Source of the DNA: Anaerolineales bacterium
GTDB taxonomy: Bacteria > Chloroflexota > Anaerolineae > Anaerolineales > UBA4823
NCBI GenBank assembly: GCA_026415275.1
Contig: JAOAHK010000131.1
Span: 1-7,049, forward strand
Length of the DNA: 7,049 nucleotides
Direction of reading: 5' to 3'
This document shows positions 1 through 4,799 of this stretch, in pieces. Position 1 is the stretch's first letter. Every line of letters begins with the position of its first letter. A program made the translations under genes and the position numbers. Below the pieces are notes generated by a model that worked only from the letters and a program-made list of their open reading frames with translations, ran no database searches and was not told the origin of the DNA.

Positions 1-1
1 C

Positions 2-1012
2 GGTATCCGCGCATCGGCGACGGTTGTGCCACGCCAAAAAGCCAAGTTGAGCTTCGCCCAGAGCGGACAAATTCAAACCATCTTGATCAAAGCGGGTGAG
101 GAAGTAACTGCCGGACAGGTGATCGCTGAATTGGCCGGCAAAGAAGCTTTGCAAGCGGCAGTGACCGCCGCTGAGTTGGAAGTGCTGGCTGCTCAACAAG
201 CCTTAGACGACCTCTACACCAACGCACCGCTTGCCAAAGCGCAAGCATTCGCTGCCATTGCGGCGGCCTATGCTGAAGTGCGCGAAGCGGAATATCAACT
301 CTATTATTTCTTGGCATCTACTAACTTGAGCGGGACAGATGCCATCCAAACCATGCAAATCGCTCAACTTGAACTCGAAACAGCCCGCCAAGCCTTTGAA
401 GCCGTGCGCTATAAATCCGAATCCGACCCCGCCCGCCGCGCCCTGAAAGAAAAATTAGATGCCGCCGAAAGCAACCATCAGAACGCCCTGCGCCGCTTGG
501 AGCTAGAAGCCCGCCGTCAGACCGCCTTGGCAAATCTGGAGAAAGCTAAGGCGGATTATGAAAAAGTCAAAGAGGGGCCCGATCCCAAAGCGATGGAGAT
601 GGCGCAAGCCCGTCTCAAGAACGCCCAAGCCCAACTGGAAAAAGCCCGTGCCGCCTTTGAGCAAGCCACGCTGAAAGCTCCCTTTGACGGCACGATCACG
701 GCGGTCGAAGCCAGCGCGGGCGAGACCGTTCTGGCGGGAAGTGTGGTTGCCGTCTTGGGAAACCTGAGCGAATTTGTGATAGAAACTTCGGATTTGAACG
801 AACGGGATGTGGCGCGTGTGCAGGTTGGGCAGAAGGCAACTGTCTGGATTGACGCCCTTGGCGAAGAGGTCGAAGGTCAAGTTAACGAAATCTCCCCACA
901 AGCCAATCTCTTGGGTGGCGATGTGGTTTACACGGTGATGATTGCTCTGCAAGAGCAACTGCCCGGCTTGCGCTGGGGGATGAGCGCCGAAGTGGAAATC
1001 ATTACAGAGTAA
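2..1012 (+). CDS. HlyD/MacA-like membrane-fusion (periplasmic adaptor) protein, 5' end missing
   Basis: Adaptor subunit of an efflux or export machine, usually linking an inner-membrane ABC or RND pump to the outside. The frame is open to the left edge and reads GIRASATVV before the GTG at 26, so that GTG is not the true start; 336 codons are visible. Domains by residue of the fragment: first half of a lipoyl-like hybrid motif at about 15-44, a long Ala/Glu/Lys/Gln-rich alpha-hairpin coiled coil at about 48-220, the second lipoyl half starting LKAPFDGTITAVEASAGE at 224, then a beta-barrel and a C-terminal strand ending in VEIITE. The missing part should hold the N-terminal membrane anchor and first barrel strands. 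The partner pump is not visible and would lie to the left, since a terminator follows directly. The family is clear; the exported substrate cannot be read. Confidence 0.9.
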   Translation, partial: GIRASATVVPRQKAKLSFAQSGQIQTILIKAGEEVTAGQVIAELAGKEALQAAVTAAELEVLAAQQALDDLYTNAPLAKAQAFAAIAAAYAEVREAEYQLYYFLASTNLSGTDAIQTMQIAQLELETARQAFEAVRYKSESDPARRALKEKLDAAESNHQNALRRLELEARRQTALANLEKAKADYEKVKEGPDPKAMEMAQARLKNAQAQLEKARAAFEQATLKAPFDGTITAVEASAGETVLAGSVVAVLGNLSEFVIETSDLNERDVARVQVGQKATVWIDALGEEVEGQVNEISPQANLLGGDVVYTVMIALQEQLPGLRWGMSAEVEIITE

Positions 1013-1047
1013 TTGTGTAGAATAACTCGGCCTGTTGTTCTAAAATA

Positions 1048-1084
1048 AAAAGGCAATGCAGACATAACCCGCATTGCCTTTTTT
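1048..1084. terminator. Bidirectional rho-independent terminator between hlyD-like gene and convergent tRNA-Pro
   Basis: A 12-bp perfect inverted repeat, AAAAGGCAATGC at 1048-1059 and GCATTGCCTTTT at 1071-1082, encloses an 11-base loop. On the plus strand the stem runs into six T at 1079-1084. On the minus strand the complement of TAAAATAAAA (1041-1050) gives a T-rich tail. It lies 35 bases after the HlyD stop codon and just 3' of the tRNA, so it can end both convergent transcripts. Confidence 0.88.
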
Positions 1085-1090
1085 GCCAGG

Positions 1091-1164
1091 TCGGGGCGGG
1101 GGGACTTGAACCGCCGACCCCCGCGTCCCAAACGCGGTGCGCTACCGTACTGCGCCACACCCCG
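1091..1164 (-). tRNA. tRNA-Pro, anticodon UGG
   Basis: Read on the minus strand, the complete cloverleaf is: acceptor CGGGGTG pairing with CGCCCCG (one T-G wobble), D-stem GCGC/GCGC, anticodon stem CCGCG/CGCGG with loop TTTGGGA (anticodon TGG), a 5-base variable loop, T-loop TTCAAGT and discriminator A. The C1-G72 first pair is the known hallmark of bacterial tRNA-Pro. CCA is not encoded: the bases after the discriminator are CCT, so it must be added enzymatically. One oddity is that the T-stem GGCGG/CCCCC contains a C-C mismatch at 51-63. Length is 74 bases including the discriminator. Confidence 0.95.
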
Positions 1165-1179
1165 ATTCAACCAGAGGTG

Positions 1180-1209
1180 AGTATAATGCGGATACCGCCC
1201 AATCGTCAA
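1180..1209 (-). promoter_or_regulatory. Sigma70-type promoter of tRNA-Pro
   Basis: On the minus strand, TTGACG (1209-1204) and TATACT (1185-1180) are separated by 18 bases. Transcription should begin near 1173, giving a leader of about 9 bases before the tRNA 5' end at 1164. Each box has one mismatch to consensus. The -35 box overlaps the ribosome-binding region of the methyltransferase gene on the other strand. Confidence 0.75.
1182..1187 (+). promoter_or_regulatory. Possible -10 box for the methyltransferase gene
   Basis: A perfect TATAAT on the plus strand lies 35 bases before the methyltransferase ATG, preceded by TG two bases upstream, a near-extended -10. No -35 box is recognisable at 16-18 bases upstream, where the sequence is the tRNA acceptor stem. 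It overlaps the tRNA -10 box by four bases. The match may be partly coincidental. Confidence 0.35.
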
Positions 1210-1212
1210 GGA
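1208..1212 (+). promoter_or_regulatory. Ribosome-binding site of the methyltransferase gene
   Basis: AAGGA lies 10 bases before the ATG at 1223. An in-frame TTG at 1217 is only 4 bases from this site, too close, so ATG 1223 is preferred. Confidence 0.55.
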
Positions 1213-1222
1213 TTTTTTGTCC

Positions 1223-1957
1223 ATGAATCCTTTTCCTCCCCTATATCACGCTCATCACGCCAATTACAGCGAAGATTTGCCGTTTTACCTAGAACTAGCG
1301 CGCCGCTACGGTGGCCCCATTTTAGAACTTGGTTGCGGCACAGGGCGCGTGCTCCATGCCCTGCAGAATAGCGGTTATACCATGATTGGCTTTGATGTTG
1401 ACCTGAATATGTTGCGCTACCTGCGGGGGCGGGCGACAGCAAAGGTCTTTTGCGCCGACATGATCAGCTTTGGTCTGTCGCCCGTGTTTCGCCTCGCCCT
1501 ATTGCCATGCAACACGTATTCCACCTTTGCTCCTCCGCAACGGCTGGCTCTCTTGCGCAGCGTTTGGCGATCTCTGCAAAATGGCGGTGCTTTTGTGACC
1601 AGCTTCCCCAATCCCGCCCTTTTGCAGACTTTGCCTGCCAAAGTCGAAACCGAACTGGAAGAGGTATTTCTCCATCCTAGTACCCAAAATCCGGTGCAAG
1701 TGTTCACCACCTGGCAGCGCCGAGAAGCCTGGTTTGAGGTGCAATGGTCGTATGATCAGCTCTTTCCAAACGGCGAAGTGGAGCGCTTTGTTTACCGGCA
1801 AGTTTATGCCCTAGCCGACCTAGATCTTTTCGTGCGCGAGATCGAAAGCTGCGGTTTTATCATTCGAGCTACGTATGGAAGCTTCGATAAAAAGCCCTTA
1901 ATTAGCCATTCACCGAGCGTGATCATGGTAACCGAAAAGATCGATGAAAAAGCATAA
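1223..1957 (+). CDS. Class I SAM-dependent methyltransferase, substrate unknown
   Basis: A cytoplasmic enzyme expected to transfer a methyl group from S-adenosylmethionine; the acceptor is not predictable. The 244-residue protein is a single Rossmann-fold domain. SAM-binding motif I is LELGCGTGR at 34-42. The acidic end of the second strand is GFDVD at 56-60, with D58 a likely ribose ligand. CADM at 77-80 is the usual adenine-contact acidic position, and LLPCNTYS at 92-99 takes the motif IV place. The N-terminal YHAHHANYSEDLPFY resembles the lead-in helix of the Methyltransf_25/11 type. The C-terminal half (about 150-220) is a beta-rich lid with many aromatics. It is not clearly part of an operon: the tRNA upstream and the EamA gene downstream are both on the minus strand. 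The ATG start is chosen from the AAGGA spacing. Family certain, role unknown. Confidence 0.88.
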   Translation: MNPFPPLYHAHHANYSEDLPFYLELARRYGGPILELGCGTGRVLHALQNSGYTMIGFDVDLNMLRYLRGRATAKVFCADMISFGLSPVFRLALLPCNTYSTFAPPQRLALLRSVWRSLQNGGAFVTSFPNPALLQTLPAKVETELEEVFLHPSTQNPVQVFTTWQRREAWFEVQWSYDQLFPNGEVERFVYRQVYALADLDLFVREIESCGFIIRATYGSFDKKPLISHSPSVIMVTEKIDEKA

Positions 1958-2161
1958 TGACTGATGTTGGCTGGAAGGAAAGGGTTCGGATATAACAGAG
2001 AAAGGAAAGAAACAGGATATGGCTCGCCTGACATCGGATGACATTACTTTGGAGATCACCTTCCGAAACGTTGAATACGGTTGCCAACCGAACAGAAACT
2101 AAATTGTTCGAACTGAAAAATTTCTCGGATGTGTTTATATTTTGGGGTAAATTGCCCTATT

Positions 2162-2584
2162 TCATCGGGAAAGGATGACAATTCCAATCAAAGCAAAAAC
2201 CAAACCGATGACTTTTGAAAGTGAAAATTGTTCTCCCAGTAAAAAGAAAGCGCACAATGCAGTGATCAGTGGATAAGCTGCCGTAATTGCTACTACGCGA
2301 GATGCTTCTCCACGCTCTAGGGCGAAGTAAAAGAACAACATGCCCAAACTGCCTGCAGCCCCTGCCAAAACCCCCCATGCCAAATCGCCGCTCCCCAGAG
2401 AGGGACGCAGATGGGAGCGAAAGACGGTAAAGAGGATTGGGAATGTTGCTGCCCAGCCGATGCTTGAGACTAAAACCAATCCCTCTCCAGATATACTCCG
2501 TGATGCGACTTTTCCGAAGAAACCCCATAGCCCCCACGTGAATAGGGAAATTAACGAGTAAACTAGCCAATTTGCGTTGAACAT
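2162..2584 (-). CDS. Single-domain EamA (DMT superfamily) membrane transporter
   Basis: A small integral membrane carrier of 140 residues. It has about five hydrophobic segments (roughly 5-24, 34-55, 68-88, 94-116 and 124-139), i.e. one EamA repeat, whereas most EamA/RhaT-type exporters carry two repeats in about 300 residues. Family hallmarks are the N-terminal WGLWGFFGK at 17-25, GEASRVVAITAAYPLITAL at 92-110, the FLLGEQFSLSK turn at 114-124 and the closing GLVFALIGIVIL helix. It resembles the short stand-alone EamA membrane proteins (COG2510-like) thought to work as dimers. Known double-domain relatives export amino acids or other metabolites; the substrate here is unknown. The start is supported by GGAGG (complement of 2594-2598) 9 bases before the ATG. 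It is transcribed divergently from the Lrp/AsnC regulator, which probably controls it. No clear terminator was found below 2162. Confidence 0.87.
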   Translation of the reverse strand: MFNANWLVYSLISLFTWGLWGFFGKVASRSISGEGLVLVSSIGWAATFPILFTVFRSHLRPSLGSGDLAWGVLAGAAGSLGMLFFYFALERGEASRVVAITAAYPLITALCAFFLLGEQFSLSKVIGLVFALIGIVILSR

Positions 2585-2599
2585 TTTAGGATACCTCCA

Positions 2600-2639
2600 A
2601 GCAGCGATTCTCGCACTCTTGAACTGCTGAGCAGCGATT
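2600..2639. repeat. 10-bp direct repeat and small palindrome in the eamA leader
   Basis: AGCAGCGATT occurs at 2600-2609 and again at 2630-2639, exactly 30 bases apart. The second copy runs into an 11-base palindrome, CTGCTGAGCAG, at 2624-2634. In the eamA transcript the first copy (2600-2609) sits directly upstream of the Shine-Dalgarno, and the AGCAG strand could pair with either copy of CTGCT. This may be a regulator-binding pair or a leader structure; no known riboswitch class is recognised. Confidence 0.4.
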
Positions 2640-2645
2640 TAGGAA

Positions 2646-2651
2646 ATTATA
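2646..2651 (-). promoter_or_regulatory. Putative -10 box of the eamA gene
   Basis: On the minus strand a perfect TATAAT (complement of ATTATA at 2646-2651) predicts a start near 2640 and a leader of about 55 bases. At 17 bases upstream the hexamer is CAAGGA, far from TTGACA, so this promoter would be weak or need an activator. That suits control by the divergent Lrp-type protein. Confidence 0.5.
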
Positions 2652-2671
2652 AATTGAGTAAGCAGAAGTCC

Positions 2672-2700
2672 TTGACATTTGTTCCGATTCTGGATATAAT
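2672..2700 (+). promoter_or_regulatory. Perfect-consensus sigma70 promoter of the Lrp/AsnC gene
   Basis: TTGACA at 2672-2677 and TATAAT at 2695-2700 have the optimal 17-base spacer. Transcription should start near 2707, leaving about 36 bases before the ATG at 2743. Such a strong core promoter in front of a regulator implies it is held down by an operator, and symmetrical elements follow immediately downstream. Confidence 0.88.
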
Positions 2701-2706
2701 AATATC

Positions 2707-2720
2707 ATATTCGGCAATAT
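2707..2720. promoter_or_regulatory. Small palindrome at the predicted lrp start site
   Basis: ATATT-CGGC-AATAT is a perfect 5-bp inverted repeat around a 4-base centre, lying on the predicted transcription start. It could be an auxiliary operator half of the larger repeat that follows, but AT-rich short palindromes also arise by chance. Confidence 0.35.
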
Positions 2721-2741
2721 ATTATTCCGAAACGGAACAAT
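2721..2741. promoter_or_regulatory. Likely operator (21-bp inverted repeat) overlapping the lrp ribosome-binding site
   Basis: ATTATTCCG (2721-2729), AAA, CGGAACAAT (2733-2741): the arms match at 8 of 9 positions, with a perfect core TTCCG-AAA-CGGAA. It lies at about +15 to +35 of the predicted transcript, and its right arm includes the only ribosome-binding-like bases (GGAA, 2734-2737) and ends two bases before the ATG is complete. Another TTCCG lies at 2682-2686 inside the promoter spacer, about 43 bases away, near four helical turns. Binding by the encoded Lrp/AsnC protein is inference from family habit of autoregulation. Confidence 0.6.
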
Positions 2742-2742
2742 A

Positions 2743-3234
2743 ATGCCTACTCGCCATAATTCATTTGACTGCCTCGATTACCAAATTATTCTTGCCCTCC
2801 ATAAAAACGCGCGCGCCAGTGCCTCAGAGATTGCCCGCCAGATTGGGGCGAATGAACGCACCGTCCGGAAACGCATTGAACATCTCGTCCAGAGTGGAGC
2901 GATGCGGCTAACTGCAATTCTGGAACCCTCTGCCTTTGGTTATGTGACCGCAGCCGATATTTTCTTAGAGGTCGAACCCCAACACGAAGAAGAAGTGCTC
3001 AAGAAATTGATGGCAATGCCAATGGTTACCTATGTTGCCTTCGGACAAGGCACGCAGGAGGTTTCCATCGAGGCGCGATTTAAGGATAACGATGAGTTGC
3101 GTGAGTTTATTCGACATGGGCTACCCTCCTTGCCGGGGGTCACTGTCACCCGCTATACCTTGGTTCCCCGTATCTTGCGCAATATCGACGAATGGCTACC
3201 ACCCCCCGAAGATTTTGTTTCTGCCGATTACTGA
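2743..3234 (+). CDS. Lrp/AsnC-family transcriptional regulator
   Basis: A DNA-binding regulator of amino-acid-related genes that acts as dimers or octamers and usually senses an amino acid. The 163-residue protein starts with the winged HTH (about 9-55; recognition region IGANERTVRKRIEHL at 34-48). Residues 52-61 are a linker, SGAMRLTAIL, and 66-142 form the RAM/AsnC effector domain (GYVTAADIFLEVEP, then VAFGQGTQEVSIEARF with the ligand-loop glycines, then GVTVTRYTLVPRIL). A C-terminal extension, RNIDEWLPPPEDF, is of a type I recall from Lrp-like proteins of Chloroflexota and Actinomycetota. The ATG at 2743 has only a weak GGAA 5 bases upstream, inside the operator palindrome. It is divergent from eamA and 106 bases upstream of the binding-protein gene, with no terminator visible between, so the importer may partly be co-transcribed. 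Direct control of both transporters is inference. Confidence 0.93.
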   Translation: MPTRHNSFDCLDYQIILALHKNARASASEIARQIGANERTVRKRIEHLVQSGAMRLTAILEPSAFGYVTAADIFLEVEPQHEEEVLKKLMAMPMVTYVAFGQGTQEVSIEARFKDNDELREFIRHGLPSLPGVTVTRYTLVPRILRNIDEWLPPPEDFVSADY

Positions 3235-3327
3235 AGAAGAAAGGAGTGTCAGATATTCGAGATTTACTTGATTAGCCGACATCCCCTCATTCTCTACTGT
3301 GTTCTTATCTAATCTGAGTTCCTGTAG

Positions 3328-3334
3328 AAAGGAG
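3328..3334 (+). promoter_or_regulatory. Ribosome-binding site fixing the start of the binding-protein gene
   Basis: AAAGGAG stands 6 bases before ATG 3341. It selects this start over an in-frame upstream GTG at 3299, which would put 14 charged or polar residues in front of an otherwise normal lipoprotein signal. Confidence 0.8.
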
Positions 3335-3340
3335 AAAAGA

Positions 3341-4579
3341 ATGAACCTCCGTCAATCCCCATATTGGCTCTTGATAACAATTCTGGTCACTCTAAGTTTG
3401 ATGCTGTCGGCGTGCGGCGGCGGTAAAGCAGAAGTTAAGATCGGCGCGCCACTGCCGCTTACCGGTCCCTATGCCAGCGATGGCGAACAAATGCTCAAGG
3501 CGCTACAAATGGCCGTGGATGAGCAGAATGCCAAAGGTGGCTTACTGGGCCGACAGCTTAAACTGGTGCCAGGTGATGTTGGCGCATTGGAAGCTGAAAA
3601 GATCAAAGCGGTGGGTGAGCGCTTGATCGGCGAAAAGGTTGATGTGGTGATCACCGGCTACGCGGATTCGGGCGTGGATGCGCGCGTATTTGGCGAGTAT
3701 GATATGCCCTTCCTCCATGCGGATGCCATGACCTTGGATACTGAAGTGGTGGCACAAGACCCAGAGAAATACGGTAATGTCTTTCAATATTGCCCCAGTG
3801 AAGTCTCTTATGGAATCGATGCTGCTGCCAATCTGTTTGAAATGGGGCAAAAAATGGGTTGGCAAGAACCTAACAAGAAGATTGCCATTGTCAAAGTGGA
3901 CTACAGCTATAACATCCTGGCTGCCGATAAATTCGCCGAGTTGGTCAAAGCGCAAGGCTATGAGATTGTGGTTGACGAGGTTACTCAGTTCGGGGTAGTG
4001 GAATGGGGCCCCATTCTCTCAAAAATTGATCAAGCTCAACCAGCCTATGTAACTTTCTGGAACCTTGATCCTACCGATGCGGCGCGCTTTATGGTGCAGT
4101 TCTCCGAAAAATTCGGCGAGAAGGGACTGAATGCGTTAGTTTTTATGCAATTTACGCCTTCAATTCCCGAATTTTTAGAATTGGCTGGCACAGCGGCAGA
4201 AGGGTTGTTATGGACTGCCAGCATTAACCCAGTCGGGGCTGGCGTAGAGGATTACAAACAACGCTGGATCGCCAAATATAACGAAGAACCCAAATCGATC
4301 TATGCCTATGTAACTCGCGATGGCTTCGATATTTGGGTGACGGCGGTCGAGAAGGCCGGCTGCGTAGACTGCTATGATAAGGTGATTGAGAATATCCGTA
4401 CCACAACCTTTACGGGTCTGGCTGGCGTTCATGTTTTCACCACCACCGATCAACAATCCAAATACGGCGCTGATTTCATCCCCACCCTGTGGTATCAAAT
4501 CTGGGGCGGGGAGAATTTGATTGTCGGTCCGACCAAATATCAAAAGGCACAACCGCAACTGCCGCCTTGGGTTAAGTAG
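3341..4579 (+). CDS. LIV/HAAT-type ABC transporter substrate-binding lipoprotein
   Basis: Captures the solute outside the membrane and hands it to the LivHM-type permease. The 412-residue protein opens with a lipoprotein signal: MNLRQ, a hydrophobic stretch 8-22 and lipobox LSAC with the lipidated Cys at 25. The mature part is a Peripla_BP_6 / type 1 two-lobed fold: IGAPLPLTGPYASDGEQM at 34-51, the NAKGGLLGRQLKL segment at 63-75, VDVVITGYADSGVDA at 100-114 and IAIVKVDYSYN at 181-191. The second lobe includes AYVTFWNLDPTDAARF at 235-250, and YAYVTRDGFDIW at 321-332 is near the usual hinge return. A CVDC pair at 341-344 could form a disulfide. Ligand is unknown; branched-chain amino acids, other amino acids and amides are all bound by this family. 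Regulator upstream, ABC components downstream. A weak TTGATT at 3268 is not enough to call a separate promoter. Confidence 0.93.
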   Translation: MNLRQSPYWLLITILVTLSLMLSACGGGKAEVKIGAPLPLTGPYASDGEQMLKALQMAVDEQNAKGGLLGRQLKLVPGDVGALEAEKIKAVGERLIGEKVDVVITGYADSGVDARVFGEYDMPFLHADAMTLDTEVVAQDPEKYGNVFQYCPSEVSYGIDAAANLFEMGQKMGWQEPNKKIAIVKVDYSYNILAADKFAELVKAQGYEIVVDEVTQFGVVEWGPILSKIDQAQPAYVTFWNLDPTDAARFMVQFSEKFGEKGLNALVFMQFTPSIPEFLELAGTAAEGLLWTASINPVGAGVEDYKQRWIAKYNEEPKSIYAYVTRDGFDIWVTAVEKAGCVDCYDKVIENIRTTTFTGLAGVHVFTTTDQQSKYGADFIPTLWYQIWGGENLIVGPTKYQKAQPQLPPWVK

Positions 4580-4580
4580 A

Positions 4581-4655
4581 CCTTATCCCAATCCTCCTCT
4601 GAAGGGAGAGAGGGAACAAATCCGCTCTCCCTTTTGGGAGAGGCTTGGGGTGAGG
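4581..4655. repeat. Palindromic intergenic repeat, copy 1
   Basis: Begins two bases after the binding-protein stop. It contains the hairpin CTCTCCC-TTTT-GGGAGAG (4625-4642). The outer ends are also roughly complementary: CCTTATCCCAA at 4581 against TTGGGGTGAGG ending at 4655, 9 of 11 positions. The GGTGAGG / GGGAGAGG words match a repeat style common between genes in many bacterial genomes. It is non-mobile by itself and may stabilise the upstream mRNA or attenuate read-through. Confidence 0.75.
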
Positions 4656-4688
4656 AAGATCGACGACCACGGTGCTTTTATAAAGAAA

Positions 4689-4761
4689 CCTCTAACCCAA
4701 ACACTTTCCTGAAAGGAGAGAGCAAATCCCCTCTCCCTTTGGGAGAGGGTTAGGGTGAGGG
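4689..4761. repeat. Palindromic intergenic repeat, copy 2
   Basis: Second, better conserved copy of the element at 4581-4655, in the same orientation and offset by 106 bases. It has a 9-bp perfect stem CCCTCTCCC (4729-4737), loop TTT and GGGAGAGGG (4741-4749), preceded by a weaker hairpin CTTTCCT-GAA-AGGAGAG (4704-4720). It ends with TTAGGGTGAGGG. It lies about 40 bases before the livG start, so both copies sit between the binding-protein gene and the membrane-complex genes, where they could set unequal expression. Confidence 0.78.
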
Positions 4762-4799
4762 AAAATGCTTAGGTTGGATCATCGCCTTTAGGAGCGTTT

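Noticed and set aside
1..1197. CGGTATCCGC at 1-10 and its exact complement at 1188-1197
   Set aside because: One copy is inside the HlyD coding frame and the other in the methyltransferase leader; a single 10-base inverted match over 1.2 kb with no other boundary signs does not support a mobile element.
928..1224. 98-residue minus-strand open frame across the tRNA
   Set aside because: It is the translated tRNA and its flanks; the [28 protein letters not shown] stretch is a well-known spurious product of tRNA-Pro-type sequence. It also runs through a terminator and the end of the HlyD gene.
1957..1995. 12-residue frame whose ATG overlaps the methyltransferase stop (TAATG)
   Set aside because: The overlap is suggestive of coupling, but the frame is too short, has no recognisable ribosome site and no family resemblance.
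2019..2102. 27-residue plus-strand frame beginning MARLTSDD
   Set aside because: AAAGGA lies 12 bases upstream, but the length is small, nothing is recognised, and other overlapping short frames of equal quality occur (for example 46 residues at 2038-2178). No support for a gene in 1958-2161.
2105..2112. GTTCGAAC palindrome downstream of eamA as a terminator
   Set aside because: Too short, no loop possible without breaking the stem, and no T-run on the minus strand directly after it.
2340..2561. 73-residue plus-strand frame opposite eamA
   Set aside because: Antisense shadow of the EamA gene; its Pro/Lys-rich composition fits no family, whereas the minus frame gives a clear membrane protein.
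3268..3298. TTGATT with a weak downstream TCTACT as a promoter for the binding-protein gene
   Set aside because: Spacing of 19 and a poor -10 make it no better than chance; read-through from the regulator promoter is as likely.
4521..4712. 63-residue plus-strand frame spanning the end of the binding-protein gene and the repeats
   Set aside because: Overlaps a certain gene in another frame and translates palindromic repeats; no ribosome site.
4581..4761. Possible CRISPR array
   Set aside because: Only two diverged copies of a palindromic unit over 70 bases long; no short identical repeats or unique spacers of regular length, and no cas genes.
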